A stretch of 64,000 nucleotides of DNA from Duganella aquatilis (GCF_009674565.1 NZ_WKJL01000006.1:155473-219472); one strand, 5' to 3'. Shown: positions 22,199-32,006, counted from the first letter of the stretch. Notes: generated from the sequence alone by a model not told the origin. Numbers and translations are program-made.

Positions 22199-22217
22199 GA
22201 TAGGTAGGCTACCTATC
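22199..22217. promoter_or_regulatory. MarR operator palindrome
   Basis: GATAGGTAGGCTACCTATC is a perfect inverted repeat (9-base arms around one central base). It sits just before the marR-type start codon and would block transcription or early elongation when bound. Spacing and symmetry fit a MarR dimer site. A further GATAG-like half follows at 22216-22220. Confidence 0.75.
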
Positions 22218-22251
22218 TATCTTAATCCGGCCCGGCCACAAATTCAAGGCG

Positions 22252-22276
22252 AAAAAAAAGCCCGGCGAACCGGGCT
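22252..22276 (-). terminator. Rho-independent terminator after the DUF4197 gene
   Basis: AGCCCGG (22259-22265) pairs with CCGGGCT (22270-22276). On the minus strand it is followed by eight T residues. It starts 15 bases after the DUF4197 stop codon. Confidence 0.88.
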
Positions 22277-22291
22277 CAGGAGAAAACCAAC

Positions 22292-22990
22292 CTATTTGAG
22301 CGCGCCGAAGACTTTGCCGATCAGCTTGCTGCCGGTGCCCAGCGGGTCGGCGCGGATGGCTTTTTCTTCCTCGGCGATCATGGTGTACAGGCCGTCCAGC
22401 GCGCGTTGGGTGACGTAGCCTTCCACCGTGGCCTGGTCCTTGGCCAGCACGCCCATCTTCGGCGCCAGGCTCATGGCGGTGTTGTACTTGGTGGCCAAGC
22501 CGGACTTGTCGGTGACTTTCTTCACCACCGGCAGGAACTGCACCGCCAGCTTGTCCTGGGTCTTGGAACGGAAGAAATCGGTGACCGAGGTGTCGCCGCC
22601 GGTCAGGATATTCTTGGCGTCGGTGATGCTCATCGACTTGACGGCGTCGATCAGCAGCGGCTTAGCCATCGGCACGGCGGACTCGGCGGCATGGTTCATC
22701 TGCACCACCAAGTCATCCAGCTGCTGGCCCTTGCCGGTCATTTTCAGGATCGGACGCGCCTGTTCCAGGATCTTGGGCAGCGGAATGCGCACCCTGTCGT
22801 TGTTGAGAAAGCCGCCATCGGCGCCCAGCTTGGCCACGGCGGCGTTGGAGCCGGTTTCCAGCGCCGCCTTCAGGCCGCCGGACGCGTCCTGGTTGCTGAG
22901 GTCGGACAGCGAAATCGCATAGGCGCTGGCGGCCAGCAGGCTCATCGGAATCAACAGGGCAATCGAACGGCGGGATATCGGCATCGGCAT
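22292..22990 (-). CDS. DUF4197 family exported protein
   Basis: The 232-residue product has a signal peptide (ISRRSIALLIPMSLLAASAYA) and a helical body with DUF4197 features. These include LSNQDASGGLKAALETGSNAA, GFLNNDRVRIPLPKIL, TGGDTSVTDFFRSKT and GLYTMIAEEEKAIRADPLGTGS. The function of the family is unknown; location is periplasmic or lipoprotein-like. The ATG at 22990 is preferred because it has GGAG upstream; the longer frame would need a TTG start. It is monocistronic with its own terminator. Confidence 0.85.
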   Translation of the reverse strand: MPMPISRRSIALLIPMSLLAASAYAISLSDLSNQDASGGLKAALETGSNAAVAKLGADGGFLNNDRVRIPLPKILEQARPILKMTGKGQQLDDLVVQMNHAAESAVPMAKPLLIDAVKSMSITDAKNILTGGDTSVTDFFRSKTQDKLAVQFLPVVKKVTDKSGLATKYNTAMSLAPKMGVLAKDQATVEGYVTQRALDGLYTMIAEEEKAIRADPLGTGSKLIGKVFGALK

Positions 22991-23039
22991 GGTGGGGAAA
23001 CTCCAGGTTAGCAATACTGCTACTGTACTCCACCAGGCC

Positions 23040-24569
23040 TCATGCCGCCAGCGCCGGAATCTCCCTGGCCAGCCGTTCGAGCAGGCGGTCGCACTGGAAC
23101 ACGCTGAGCGTCTTCTGCGCCCCGTCCGTGCCGTCGATATTGATGACCTCGTCCATTTCGCTGCGCGGATCGCCCTGCGAGTTTGGATTACGCATCATCT
23201 TCGGCGCGCCGTAGCGGCGGCTGTCCTCGATGGTCATGATGTTTTCCACCGCGTCCACCATCAGCCCGAAGCATTCCTCGCCGCGCTCCACCACCAGGAT
23301 CTTCGATTGCGCGGTGTCGGCCAGCGGCGCCATCTGGTACAGGCTGCGCAGGTCGATCACCGTCACCATCTGCTGGCGCAGGTTCATCATGCCGCGCATG
23401 AAGGCGGGCAGGCCGGGCGGGCGCGTGATCTCGCCGACCGACAGGTCGATGATTTCGCGCACCTGCTTGATCTCCACCGCGTAGCTGTTGTCCAGCGCGA
23501 AGGTGATGTAGACCTGGCGCTGGCTGCGCCGCGCATCGCGCCGCTCGTTGCTGGCGATGATGGCCTCGTCCTTGGGATACAGGTTGGCGTGGCCGGTGCG
23601 CATTTCCTTGATTTCGCTGCTGGAGAAGATCTGCTGGTGATCGAGGAAGAAGATGTCGCCCAGGTCCGGCTTCGACAGGCAGCCGGCAAACATGCCGGCG
23701 CGCGCCTTGCTCAACAGCGGAATCGGCATGACTTCTTCGCGGTAGAAATTGACGATGTTGTCGACCGAATCGACCAGGAAGCCGATGGTGGCGTCATCGA
23801 TGCGCGCCACGATGATGCGCTGGTCCGCGCCGAAGGTCCGCTCGCCAACCGGGGCGTCGCCCGGCGCCGCGTTCAGCAGCGTGGCAAAGTCCACCACCGC
23901 CACCGGCGCGCCGCGGAAGTTGATGCGTCCCAGGCACAGCGCGCTGTTCAGCACCGAGGCCTGCAATTCCGGCACGCGGATGATCTCCTGGATCGCGCCC
24001 ATCTCGAAGGCAAACGCGGAAACGCCGACGTGGAAGCTGACGCACTGGCGCCGCTCGCCCTGGTGGCGGCGGGTTTCCTTGTCGGCGGCCGACTGCAGCG
24101 CCAGCACCTGCGGCACGTTTTCGATGCGCACCAGGGCGTCGGGATCGAGGATCTGCACCAGCCGGGCGCCATGGTCGAGCATGATGGTGCCGGCCACCAC
24201 GCCGCGCTTCTCGCCGTCGGTGTAGCTCAGCGTGCTGCGCTGCTCCGGCCGCACGCGCAGGATTTCGCCGGTGGCGTCGAACAGGATGCCGACCAGCACG
24301 CCCTGGTAATCGAGAATCGCAATCTTGTCGGTGGGCTGCGCCGCGCGGGCGCCGGCGTCGAACACGCGGCCCAGGTTGACCACCGGGATCACGCTGCCGC
24401 GCAGCGTGAACACGCCTTCCAGGAAGCGCGGCGACAGCGGCAGCGCCGTCACCTTGGCCGGATAGTTCACCACTTCGCGGAAGCAGCTGGCGGGCAGGGC
24501 GAATTCATCCTCGCCCAGCACGAAGGACCCGAACAGTTCGGTTCCGGACGTTGCCGAAGCATCAGGCAT
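23040..24569 (-). CDS. Chemotaxis coupling protein with three CheW domains
   Basis: The 509-residue protein carries three consecutive CheW domains (about 8-155, 170-320 and 350-500). Repeated signatures are LEGVFTLRGSVIPVVNL, CLGRINFRGAPVAVVDF and FMRGMMNLRQQMVTVIDL. Each is the RG...VI.DL strand that contacts receptors and CheA. The third domain has the classic ILVVERGEECFGLMVDAVENI. It is the last gene of a receptor-cheR-cheD-cheW3 operon and overlaps cheD by eight bases. It has no receiver domain, so it is not CheV. It could link several receptor or kinase units in one array. Confidence 0.9.
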   Translation of the reverse strand: MPDASATSGTELFGSFVLGEDEFALPASCFREVVNYPAKVTALPLSPRFLEGVFTLRGSVIPVVNLGRVFDAGARAAQPTDKIAILDYQGVLVGILFDATGEILRVRPEQRSTLSYTDGEKRGVVAGTIMLDHGARLVQILDPDALVRIENVPQVLALQSAADKETRRHQGERRQCVSFHVGVSAFAFEMGAIQEIIRVPELQASVLNSALCLGRINFRGAPVAVVDFATLLNAAPGDAPVGERTFGADQRIIVARIDDATIGFLVDSVDNIVNFYREEVMPIPLLSKARAGMFAGCLSKPDLGDIFFLDHQQIFSSSEIKEMRTGHANLYPKDEAIIASNERRDARRSQRQVYITFALDNSYAVEIKQVREIIDLSVGEITRPPGLPAFMRGMMNLRQQMVTVIDLRSLYQMAPLADTAQSKILVVERGEECFGLMVDAVENIMTIEDSRRYGAPKMMRNPNSQGDPRSEMDEVINIDGTDGAQKTLSVFQCDRLLERLAREIPALAA

Positions 24570-25134
24570 GCGCGGCTCCCTGGTTGGTGACGATTTCCTG
24601 CACCGAGTAGGTGCAAGTGGCGCAATCGATGGTCATGGTGCGGCCGCACTTGCCGCCGATGCGGCAATAGGTGACGTTCAGGCCGTGCTTGCGCAGGTGC
24701 TTGCGCGCGGCGTCGGCGTTTTGCTGGCCGATCTGCAGGCGGCTGGAGCAGCTGTTCAGCATGGTGGCGCCGCCGGCCACGATCACTTCGATATCCGCAT
24801 AATCCGCCTCGGTCGCGCCCAGCAGGCGCAGCAGCGACGGCACGGCCTGGTTGACATAGCGCGCGCCGAATTCATCGGCCATCTGCGGGCATTCCGGCAG
24901 CAGGCAGTGGGCCAGCGCGCAGCGGCCGCGTTTCTTCCAGATCAGGCCGATGCCGACGCAGGAACCCAGCAGCGCCTGCAGCTGCTCGGTGCGGATGCCA
25001 AGCTTGAGCTGGCCCATCGCCACCTGCAGCGGTGCGCGCGGACTATCCGCGCGGTCCAGCGCCTCGACGCCGGCCCAGGGCAGGGGAGCGCCCGGCAGGG
25101 GCTGCTGTAACGGGAGATTGAAGATCGCTTGCAT
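24562..25134 (-). CDS. cheD: CheD chemoreceptor glutamine deamidase
   Basis: The 190-residue protein has the CheD core. LGSCVGIGLIWKKRGRCALAH supplies the catalytic Cys and His, followed by LLPE, then VIVAGGATMLNS and IGQQNADAARKHLRKHGL. CheD converts receptor glutamines to glutamates and so prepares methylation sites. The C-terminal part is unusually rich in cysteine (YCRIGGKCGRTM, then DCATCTY); nine cysteines occur in total. It lies ten bases after cheR and overlaps the triple-CheW gene, so all belong to one operon. Confidence 0.92.
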   Translation of the reverse strand: MQAIFNLPLQQPLPGAPLPWAGVEALDRADSPRAPLQVAMGQLKLGIRTEQLQALLGSCVGIGLIWKKRGRCALAHCLLPECPQMADEFGARYVNQAVPSLLRLLGATEADYADIEVIVAGGATMLNSCSSRLQIGQQNADAARKHLRKHGLNVTYCRIGGKCGRTMTIDCATCTYSVQEIVTNQGAAHA

Positions 25135-25144
25135 GGTACACCGC

Positions 25145-25960
25145 CTATTCCATTCTATATATCATCGGCCGGTCGAACTGGTAGGCGGTGTTTAGGCCAG
25201 TGATCGATTCGGATTCGCCCACGATCATGATCGCGTGGGATGTCATGCTCAAACGGGCTTGCTGCAGGATGGTCTGCTGCTGTTCCTGATCGAAGTAGAT
25301 CAGTACGTTGCGCAGAAATACCAGGTCAAACTGTTTGCCAGGCTTTAGGGGAGTCAGCAAATTATGCTGGGCCAACTCGACGTTTTTTTTCAGGGCATCC
25401 ACCACCCGCAGGCCATTGGCGCTGGGACGGAAATACTTCTTGACCCAGTCCGGATGCGTGGACTGGATGCGTTCAACCGAACGGCCGGTGTACTGGCCGT
25501 CGCGCGCCAGCGCCAGGATCTGCTGCGAAATATCGGTCGCATGGATCTGGTAGCCGAAGCCGGCGTTGGCGGCGGCGAATTCCTCGCACAGCATGGCCAT
25601 CGAATACAGTTCCTCGCCGCTGGAGGAGGCCGCCGACCACACTTTCAGGCGCTGGCCCGGATGCGCGGCCCACCACTGCGGCAGGAATTCCTTCTCGACG
25701 TAATCCCACACCTGCGGCGTGCGGAAGAACAGCGTGTCGTTGGTGGTCACCAGGTCGATAAAATGCGGAATCTCGGCCCGGTCCTGCTCCACCTTGTCCA
25801 GGTATGCCTGGTAGCTGCCCAGGTTCAGCGCCTGCACGCGCGGGCGCAGGCGGCGTTCCAGCAGCACACTTTTACGTTCCGTCATGGCGATGCCGGTGTG
25901 CTTGCGCACCAGCGCGATCAGCGCGCTCAGCGTCGCCGGGCTAAAGCCGGTGGCTTCCAT
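25145..25960 (-). CDS. cheR: CheR-type receptor methyltransferase
   Basis: The 271-residue protein has the N-terminal helical CheR domain (1-75, LSALIALVRKHTGIAMTERK). A SAM-binding domain follows with LKVWSAASSSGEELYSMAML, IHATDISQQILALARDGQY and FDLVFLRNVLIYFD. It methylates glutamates in chemoreceptor signalling domains. It starts two bases after the double-PAS receptor gene, which is presumably its substrate. There is no C-terminal receptor-docking pentapeptide partner in that receptor, so recognition is likely direct. No cheB is in the window. Confidence 0.94.
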   Translation of the reverse strand: MEATGFSPATLSALIALVRKHTGIAMTERKSVLLERRLRPRVQALNLGSYQAYLDKVEQDRAEIPHFIDLVTTNDTLFFRTPQVWDYVEKEFLPQWWAAHPGQRLKVWSAASSSGEELYSMAMLCEEFAAANAGFGYQIHATDISQQILALARDGQYTGRSVERIQSTHPDWVKKYFRPSANGLRVVDALKKNVELAQHNLLTPLKPGKQFDLVFLRNVLIYFDQEQQQTILQQARLSMTSHAIMIVGESESITGLNTAYQFDRPMIYRME

Positions 25961-25962
25961 GA

Positions 25963-27660
25963 TTACACCGTGAAGCCGGATACGGTTTTGTTCAGATCGC
26001 CTGCGCGCTGGTTCAAGCCTTCGGTCGAGCGGGCGATGCTGTCGCAGGCGGCGGCCGATTTCTCGGCCTCCTCGGCGATGTACTGCACCGCGGTGCTGAC
26101 TTCGCGCGCCGTCAGCAGCTGCTCGTTGGTGGCCTTGGAAATGTCGGAAATCGCCTCGGTGGTCTTGACCACGCCGGCCAGGATCTTGTCGAAGGCGTCG
26201 CTGGCCTGGCGCGAAATTTCGCTGCCGGCGGAAACGCGCTTGACCGACTCGTTGATCAGCTTGGAAATCTCCTTGGTGGCCTGCGACGAGCGCTCGGCCA
26301 GCTTGCGCACCTCGTCGGCGACCACCGAGAAGCCCAGGCCGTGCTCGCCGGCGCGGGCGGCTTCGATGGCGGCGTTGAAGGCCAGCATATTGGTCTGGTT
26401 GGCGATATCGGAAATCACCTTGACGATCTCGCCGATGTCTTCCGACGAACGGTTGATCAGGTCCATCGCTTCGATCGACTTGGCCACCGCCTTGGCGCCG
26501 ATTTCGGCTTCGTTCTGGGTCGACTTGGCCATGGCGTCGGCGTCCGAGGTGTTGCCGGCGATGGTGTTGATCGAGCTGGTCAGGCCGTCGATGGAGGCGT
26601 TCATCTGTTCCACCGTGGCGCCCAGCGCCTGGGTGCCGACCGCCACGCCGTTGCAGCGCTCGGAAATGGTGGTGGAGGCGTCGGCCAGGCCGCTGGCGGA
26701 CATCACCACGTTGCTGATCACCTTGCGCAGGTCGTCGATCATCTTGCTGATGCCTTCGGCCAGCTGATCCAGCGGTTCGTCGCCTTCGACCAGCACTTTG
26801 CTGGTCAGGTCGCCGTTGGCGGCATGCTCGACCGAGTCCAGCAGGCGGGCGATTTTCTCGCCGTCGGACTTGGCCTTGGCGGCCACCGAGTGCTCCAGTT
26901 CGACCTGGGCGGTAATATCGGTCGCAAACTTGACGATTTTATACGGATTGCCGTTCAAATCCATGATGGGATTATAAGTCGCCTGTATCCAGACAGTTTT
27001 CTTATTATTACCTACACGTTTATAACGGCCGCTATCGAACTCGCCACGATTCAATTTTTGCCAGAAACGTTTATAGTCTGCACTGGCGGCAAAATCCGGG
27101 TCGACAAACATGCGGTGGTGTTCGCCTTTAATATCATCAAGGTAGTAACCCATGACGTCGAGGAAGTTATCGTTGGCGCTCAGGACGTTGCCGTTCATGT
27201 CGAATTCGATCACGGCCTGGGCCTTGACGATGGCGCTGACCTTGCCTTCGTACTCGGCGTTGCGCATGCGCGTATCGGTGATGTCGGTGGCGAACTTGAT
27301 CACTTTGTACGGCTTGCCGTCGGCGTCCATGATGGGGTTGTACGAGGCGTTGATCCAGATTTCGCGGCCGCCCTTGGCCAGGCGCTTGTATTCGCCGTGC
27401 TCGTATTCGCCGGCGGCCAGGCGCGCCCAGAACTGCTTGTAGGCGGGGCTGGCGGCAAATTCCGGCTCGCAGAACATGGAGTGATGGCGGCCCTGGACTT
27501 CCGACAGCGAGTAACCCAGCACGCGCAGGAAGTTCTCGTTGGCGTGCAGAATTTTTCCTTCCAGGTCAAATTCAATGACCGCCTGCACGCGGTTCAATGC
27601 GGCATGGATGGCTTGCAGTTCGACGTCCTGCGTTTGAATTACCTGGCTTGGAGCATTCAT
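25963..27660 (-). CDS. Soluble chemoreceptor with two PAS domains
   Basis: The 565-residue receptor has no membrane segment. Two closely similar PAS domains with PAC tails occupy about 22-135 and 145-258 ([14 protein letters not shown] and [14 protein letters not shown]; both end YK.-KFATDIT). A signalling domain follows with the tip [21 protein letters not shown]. This Aer-like cytoplasmic layout suits sensing of redox state or an intracellular ligand. The second PAS is encoded by DNA of much lower G+C (about 45 % over 26941-27120 by my count) than the rest of the gene. It leads the receptor-cheR-cheD-cheW3 operon. Confidence 0.93.
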   Translation of the reverse strand: MNAPSQVIQTQDVELQAIHAALNRVQAVIEFDLEGKILHANENFLRVLGYSLSEVQGRHHSMFCEPEFAASPAYKQFWARLAAGEYEHGEYKRLAKGGREIWINASYNPIMDADGKPYKVIKFATDITDTRMRNAEYEGKVSAIVKAQAVIEFDMNGNVLSANDNFLDVMGYYLDDIKGEHHRMFVDPDFAASADYKRFWQKLNRGEFDSGRYKRVGNNKKTVWIQATYNPIMDLNGNPYKIVKFATDITAQVELEHSVAAKAKSDGEKIARLLDSVEHAANGDLTSKVLVEGDEPLDQLAEGISKMIDDLRKVISNVVMSASGLADASTTISERCNGVAVGTQALGATVEQMNASIDGLTSSINTIAGNTSDADAMAKSTQNEAEIGAKAVAKSIEAMDLINRSSEDIGEIVKVISDIANQTNMLAFNAAIEAARAGEHGLGFSVVADEVRKLAERSSQATKEISKLINESVKRVSAGSEISRQASDAFDKILAGVVKTTEAISDISKATNEQLLTAREVSTAVQYIAEEAEKSAAACDSIARSTEGLNQRAGDLNKTVSGFTV

Positions 27661-27718
27661 TGGAGAATCCCTATCAAATATGAAGAAATGCCAAATATCG
27701 TAATCGGTTTAATAACTG

Positions 27719-27750
27719 TGATATTCGGTGAGAATTATTTTGATATTCGG
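27719..27750. repeat. Direct repeat TGATATTCGG x2 in the receptor promoter region
   Basis: Exact copies of TGATATTCGG start at 27719 and 27741, which is 22 bases or about two helix turns apart. A degenerate inverted copy (CCAAATATC at 27691-27699) lies nearer the receptor gene. The spacing suggests binding of a dimer or two dimers on one face of the helix upstream of the PAS receptor operon. Confidence 0.5.
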
Positions 27751-27941
27751 GGGCGGGGAATATGTGCGAGTAGTATTTATTATTTCGTTTATTTAAAACC
27801 GAAGCAAGGCGAGCACAGTAATAACTTGGTGTATTGTGAGTCTAAAGCAACATCTTTTTCGCATGTTCTCCGCATTGCAAAGCGTGGTCTCCTGCGCCAA
27901 AAGTGCGAGCTGCGCGACAGTTGTCGCAATCAAATAAAAAG

Positions 27942-27951
27942 ACGGTCGTTC
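27942..27951 (+). promoter_or_regulatory. Operator-like motif ACGGTCGTTC before the fusion-enzyme gene
   Basis: ACGGTCGTTC lies inside an imperfect palindrome AAAAGAcggtcgTTCTTTT and ten bases before a TATAGT box at 27962-27967. The same 10 bases occur inverted in the thiolase promoter at 33855-33864. TetR-type regulators of fatty-acid genes bind sites of this general kind; the assignment is inference. Confidence 0.5.
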
Positions 27952-28007
27952 TTTTATGCGGTATAGTTCACGGGTAGCCCTCCCACCAAAAAAGATAAGG
28001 AAGAGAC

Positions 28008-30089
<2,082 letters not shown>

Positions 30090-30100
30090 GTACCACGAAT

Positions 30101-30142
30101 GAACGGCGACAATCCGGCTAGCCTGCGCGGCCGTCGCCGTTC
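30101..30142 (+). other. Hairpin downstream of the fusion-enzyme gene
   Basis: GAACGGCGAC (30101-30110) pairs perfectly with 30133-30142 around a 22-base loop, 12 bases after the stop codon. No T-run follows, so it may be a weak terminator or an mRNA 3'-end stabiliser. Confidence 0.45.
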
Positions 30143-30194
30143 CAAACAAAGTGTGATTAAATCGACACATGCCTTAAAGAAATATTAATGTCTC

Positions 30195-30224
30195 TTGAGC
30201 ATTTTCACAAAACTCCTATATAAT
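30195..30224 (+). promoter_or_regulatory. Sigma-70-type promoter for the PEP-CTERM protein
   Basis: TTGAGC (30195-30200) and TATAAT (30219-30224) are separated by 18 bases, in an AT-rich stretch 110 bases upstream of the start codon. This leaves a leader of about 100 bases. Confidence 0.6.
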
Positions 30225-30333
30225 TACGTCAACAGAAGTTACCTCTTCGCAACCCCAAAAAATGGTTCGATGATGAAAAAATGGCATCCTGATTGATGCT
30301 GGCAACTTCACCAATCAATTATTAGGGGGTCTC

Positions 30334-30999
30334 ATGAAACGTATCGTCATTACCGCCGCACTGGCAATCGCAGCAATTGGTTCCGCACACGCAGCCAGCA
30401 TCGCCGGCCTGCAAAATACCGGCGTCGCTGCCAACGGCGACATTGGTGCCGCCGGTAGCGGCGACACCCATTACACCCTGAGCGCGGCCAGCAGCGACAC
30501 CACGATCACCAACACCGTGCCGGTCATCACCAACGACAGCCAATGGCCGATCAACCCGTGGCTGGCCAACAGCACCACGTCGAAGTGGATCACGCCGACC
30601 AGCAGCCAGGGCCAGACCTTTGACGCCTGGAGCGCCGGCACCTATACCTACACGCTGTCGTTCGACCTGACCGGCTACAACGCCTCGACCGCCTCGTTCG
30701 TGGGCCGCCTTGCCGCCGACAACGCCGTCACGGTCAAGCTGAACAACAATGTCATCAGCACCGCCACCGGCTTTACCGACTGGGCCTCGTTCAGCGCCAA
30801 CAGCGGCTTCGTTTCCGGCGTGAACACGCTGGACTTCGTGGTCACCAACTGGCAGCAGAACGGCGGCAACCCGACCGGCCTGCGCGTGGAATTTTCCTCG
30901 TCGAACATCGCCGCAGTGCCGGAACCAGAAACCTACGCCATGCTGCTGGGCGGCCTGGGCCTGCTGGGCTTCATCGCCCGCCGCCGCAAAGCCGCCTGA
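30334..30999 (+). CDS. PEP-CTERM sorting-domain exported protein
   Basis: The 221-residue product has a signal peptide (MKRIVITAALAIAAIGSAHA). A Ser/Thr/Asn-rich beta-type body follows. The C-terminus is a textbook PEP-CTERM signal: VPEPETYAML, a hydrophobic helix LLGGLGLLGF and the basic tail ARRRKAA. Such proteins are processed by exosortase (EpsH/XrtA) and delivered to the surface or exopolysaccharide; no exosortase is in this window. The body resembles extracellular matrix-like proteins of unknown function. It has its own promoter and a strong terminator. Confidence 0.9.
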   Translation: MKRIVITAALAIAAIGSAHAASIAGLQNTGVAANGDIGAAGSGDTHYTLSAASSDTTITNTVPVITNDSQWPINPWLANSTTSKWITPTSSQGQTFDAWSAGTYTYTLSFDLTGYNASTASFVGRLAADNAVTVKLNNNVISTATGFTDWASFSANSGFVSGVNTLDFVVTNWQQNGGNPTGLRVEFSSSNIAAVPEPETYAMLLGGLGLLGFIARRRKAA

Positions 31000-31021
31000 A
31001 CCGAGTACGTTTCGGCAATTC

Positions 31022-31047
31022 AACCGCCCTCCGGGGCGGTTTTTTTA
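31022..31047 (+). terminator. Rho-independent terminator of the PEP-CTERM gene
   Basis: AACCGCCC (31022-31029) pairs with GGGCGGTT (31034-31041) around TCCG, followed by a T-run. The RAYT element begins two bases beyond the T-run. Confidence 0.9.
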
Positions 31048-31048
31048 T

Positions 31049-31961
31049 CCGGGGTCAGTTCTGCCAATCGCACACGAGCGCAGCGGTAGTCGCTCAAAAT
31101 ATGGTTTTGCTGATCCGCGTCATGTTCCATGATTGCGGACTGATGTAGGGTGCCCAAATGAGCCGCCCTCTACGATTGGAATTTGCCGGCGCCCTGTACC
31201 ACGTCACCGCTCGCGGCGACCGGCAGCATGTCATCTATCGCGACGATACTGATCGGTTCGCGTGGTTGGAAATGCTCGCAAAAATATGCGTGCGCTTTAA
31301 TTCCATCGTGTACAGCTTTTGTCAGATGACGAACCATTATCATCTGCTGATCGAAACTGCCGAGCCAAACCTGTCTGATGGAATGCGGCAGTTGAATGGC
31401 ATGTACTCGCAATATTTTAATCGCAGGCATCATCTCGTCGGCCATGTATTCCAGGGCCGTTACAGGGCAATCCTGGTGCAAAAGGAAAGTCATCTGCGCG
31501 AGCTGGCGCGTTATGTTGTTCTGAATCCGATTCGGGCAAAGATGGTGGACACCTTGGATGAGTGGCCGTGGAGCAGCTACGCGCTCACTATCCAAGCGGA
31601 GCCATCGCCGCCATGGCTGCGAGCTGAGTTGCTGCTTGAGCAGCCCGATCAACAAGACACGTCACCAACTCTTGCTTGGTGATGATGCCTTCGTCGCCGC
31701 CCACCGCTCCGCGCAATCGCTGGATTTGCTCGATGAGGTGCCGCGCGAACACCGGCGCGCGCTCGCGCTATCACTGCCTGAATATCAGGCCAGATTTGTC
31801 GATCGCGATGAAGCGATCGCCCAGGCATATTTCTCCACCGCCTACACCATGACGCAGATCGCCGCACACTTTCGCATCTCCTACCGCACCGTCAGCCGCA
31901 TAGTCCGCAAAATGGAGCGCCTACCGCCGTGCTCGTGTGCGATTGGCAGAACTGACCCCGG
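31049..31961. mobile_element. RAYT (REP-associated tyrosine transposase) element with 31-bp inverted ends
   Basis: A 913-base unit is bounded by perfect 31-base inverted repeats (31049-31079 and 31931-31961) that start CCGGGGTCAGTTCTGCC. It contains one Y1/HUH transposase gene with a damaged 3' part. It sits exactly between the terminators of two convergent genes. The same 31-base end, with further palindromic sequence, forms the solo hairpin at 63912-63999, and a diverged version the one at 11324. This is the expected relation between a RAYT and the REP hairpins it spreads. I see no flanking target duplication. Confidence 0.85.
31158..31682 (+). CDS. REP-associated tyrosine transposase, catalytic domain
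   Basis: The 174-residue reading frame begins MSRPLRLEFAGALYHVTARG, typical of RAYT proteins of the Y1 (IS200-like) superfamily. The metal-binding motif HYH is at residues 60-62 (MTNHYHLLIET) and the catalytic tyrosine is Tyr119 (LARYVVLNPIRAKM). GHVFQGRYRAILV lies between. The frame stops soon after WLRAELLLEQ, where relatives continue for another hundred residues. The missing C-terminal part is found in the next frame (see next entry). The catalytic core looks intact, so nicking activity is possible even if the full protein is broken. Confidence 0.82.
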   Translation: MSRPLRLEFAGALYHVTARGDRQHVIYRDDTDRFAWLEMLAKICVRFNSIVYSFCQMTNHYHLLIETAEPNLSDGMRQLNGMYSQYFNRRHHLVGHVFQGRYRAILVQKESHLRELARYVVLNPIRAKMVDTLDEWPWSSYALTIQAEPSPPWLRAELLLEQPDQQDTSPTLAW

Positions 31962-31965
31962 ATGA
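31645..31965 (+). pseudogene. Out-of-frame C-terminal part of the RAYT gene
   Basis: The +1 frame after the transposase stop encodes HQLLLGDDAFVAAHRSAQ and then a helix-turn-helix-like stretch (TMTQIAAHFRISYRTVSRIV). This is the usual C-terminal domain of RAYT proteins. Joining it to the upstream frame needs a one-base shift, and the linker between the two parts looks shorter than usual, so a small deletion is likely. The frame reads through the right inverted repeat and stops just outside it. A programmed frameshift cannot be excluded from one copy. Confidence 0.65.
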
Positions 31966-31989
31966 AAAAAGCCGCCCGGAGGCGGCTTT
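31965..31989 (-). terminator. Rho-independent terminator of the MHS-family transporter
   Basis: AAAGCCGCC (31968-31976) pairs with GGCGGCTTT (31981-31989) around CGGA. On the minus strand a T-run follows. It begins 17 bases after the transporter stop codon and abuts the RAYT element. Confidence 0.88.
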
Positions 31990-32006
31990 GTGTGGAGCGG
32001 CGGGGC

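Larger units (their letters stand above)
27661..28007. other. AT-rich divergent intergenic region
   Basis: This 347-base gap separates the PAS receptor (leftward) from the acyl-CoA fusion enzyme (rightward). It is clearly AT-richer than its surroundings. It contains a 10-base direct repeat near the receptor and an operator-like motif near the enzyme gene, each listed separately. I see no credible gene, tRNA or hairpin terminator in it. Confidence 0.6.

Noticed and set aside
26341..27966. 541-codon plus-strand frame across the PAS receptor and the gap
   Set aside because: Antisense to a clear receptor; the part in the gap has no coding character.
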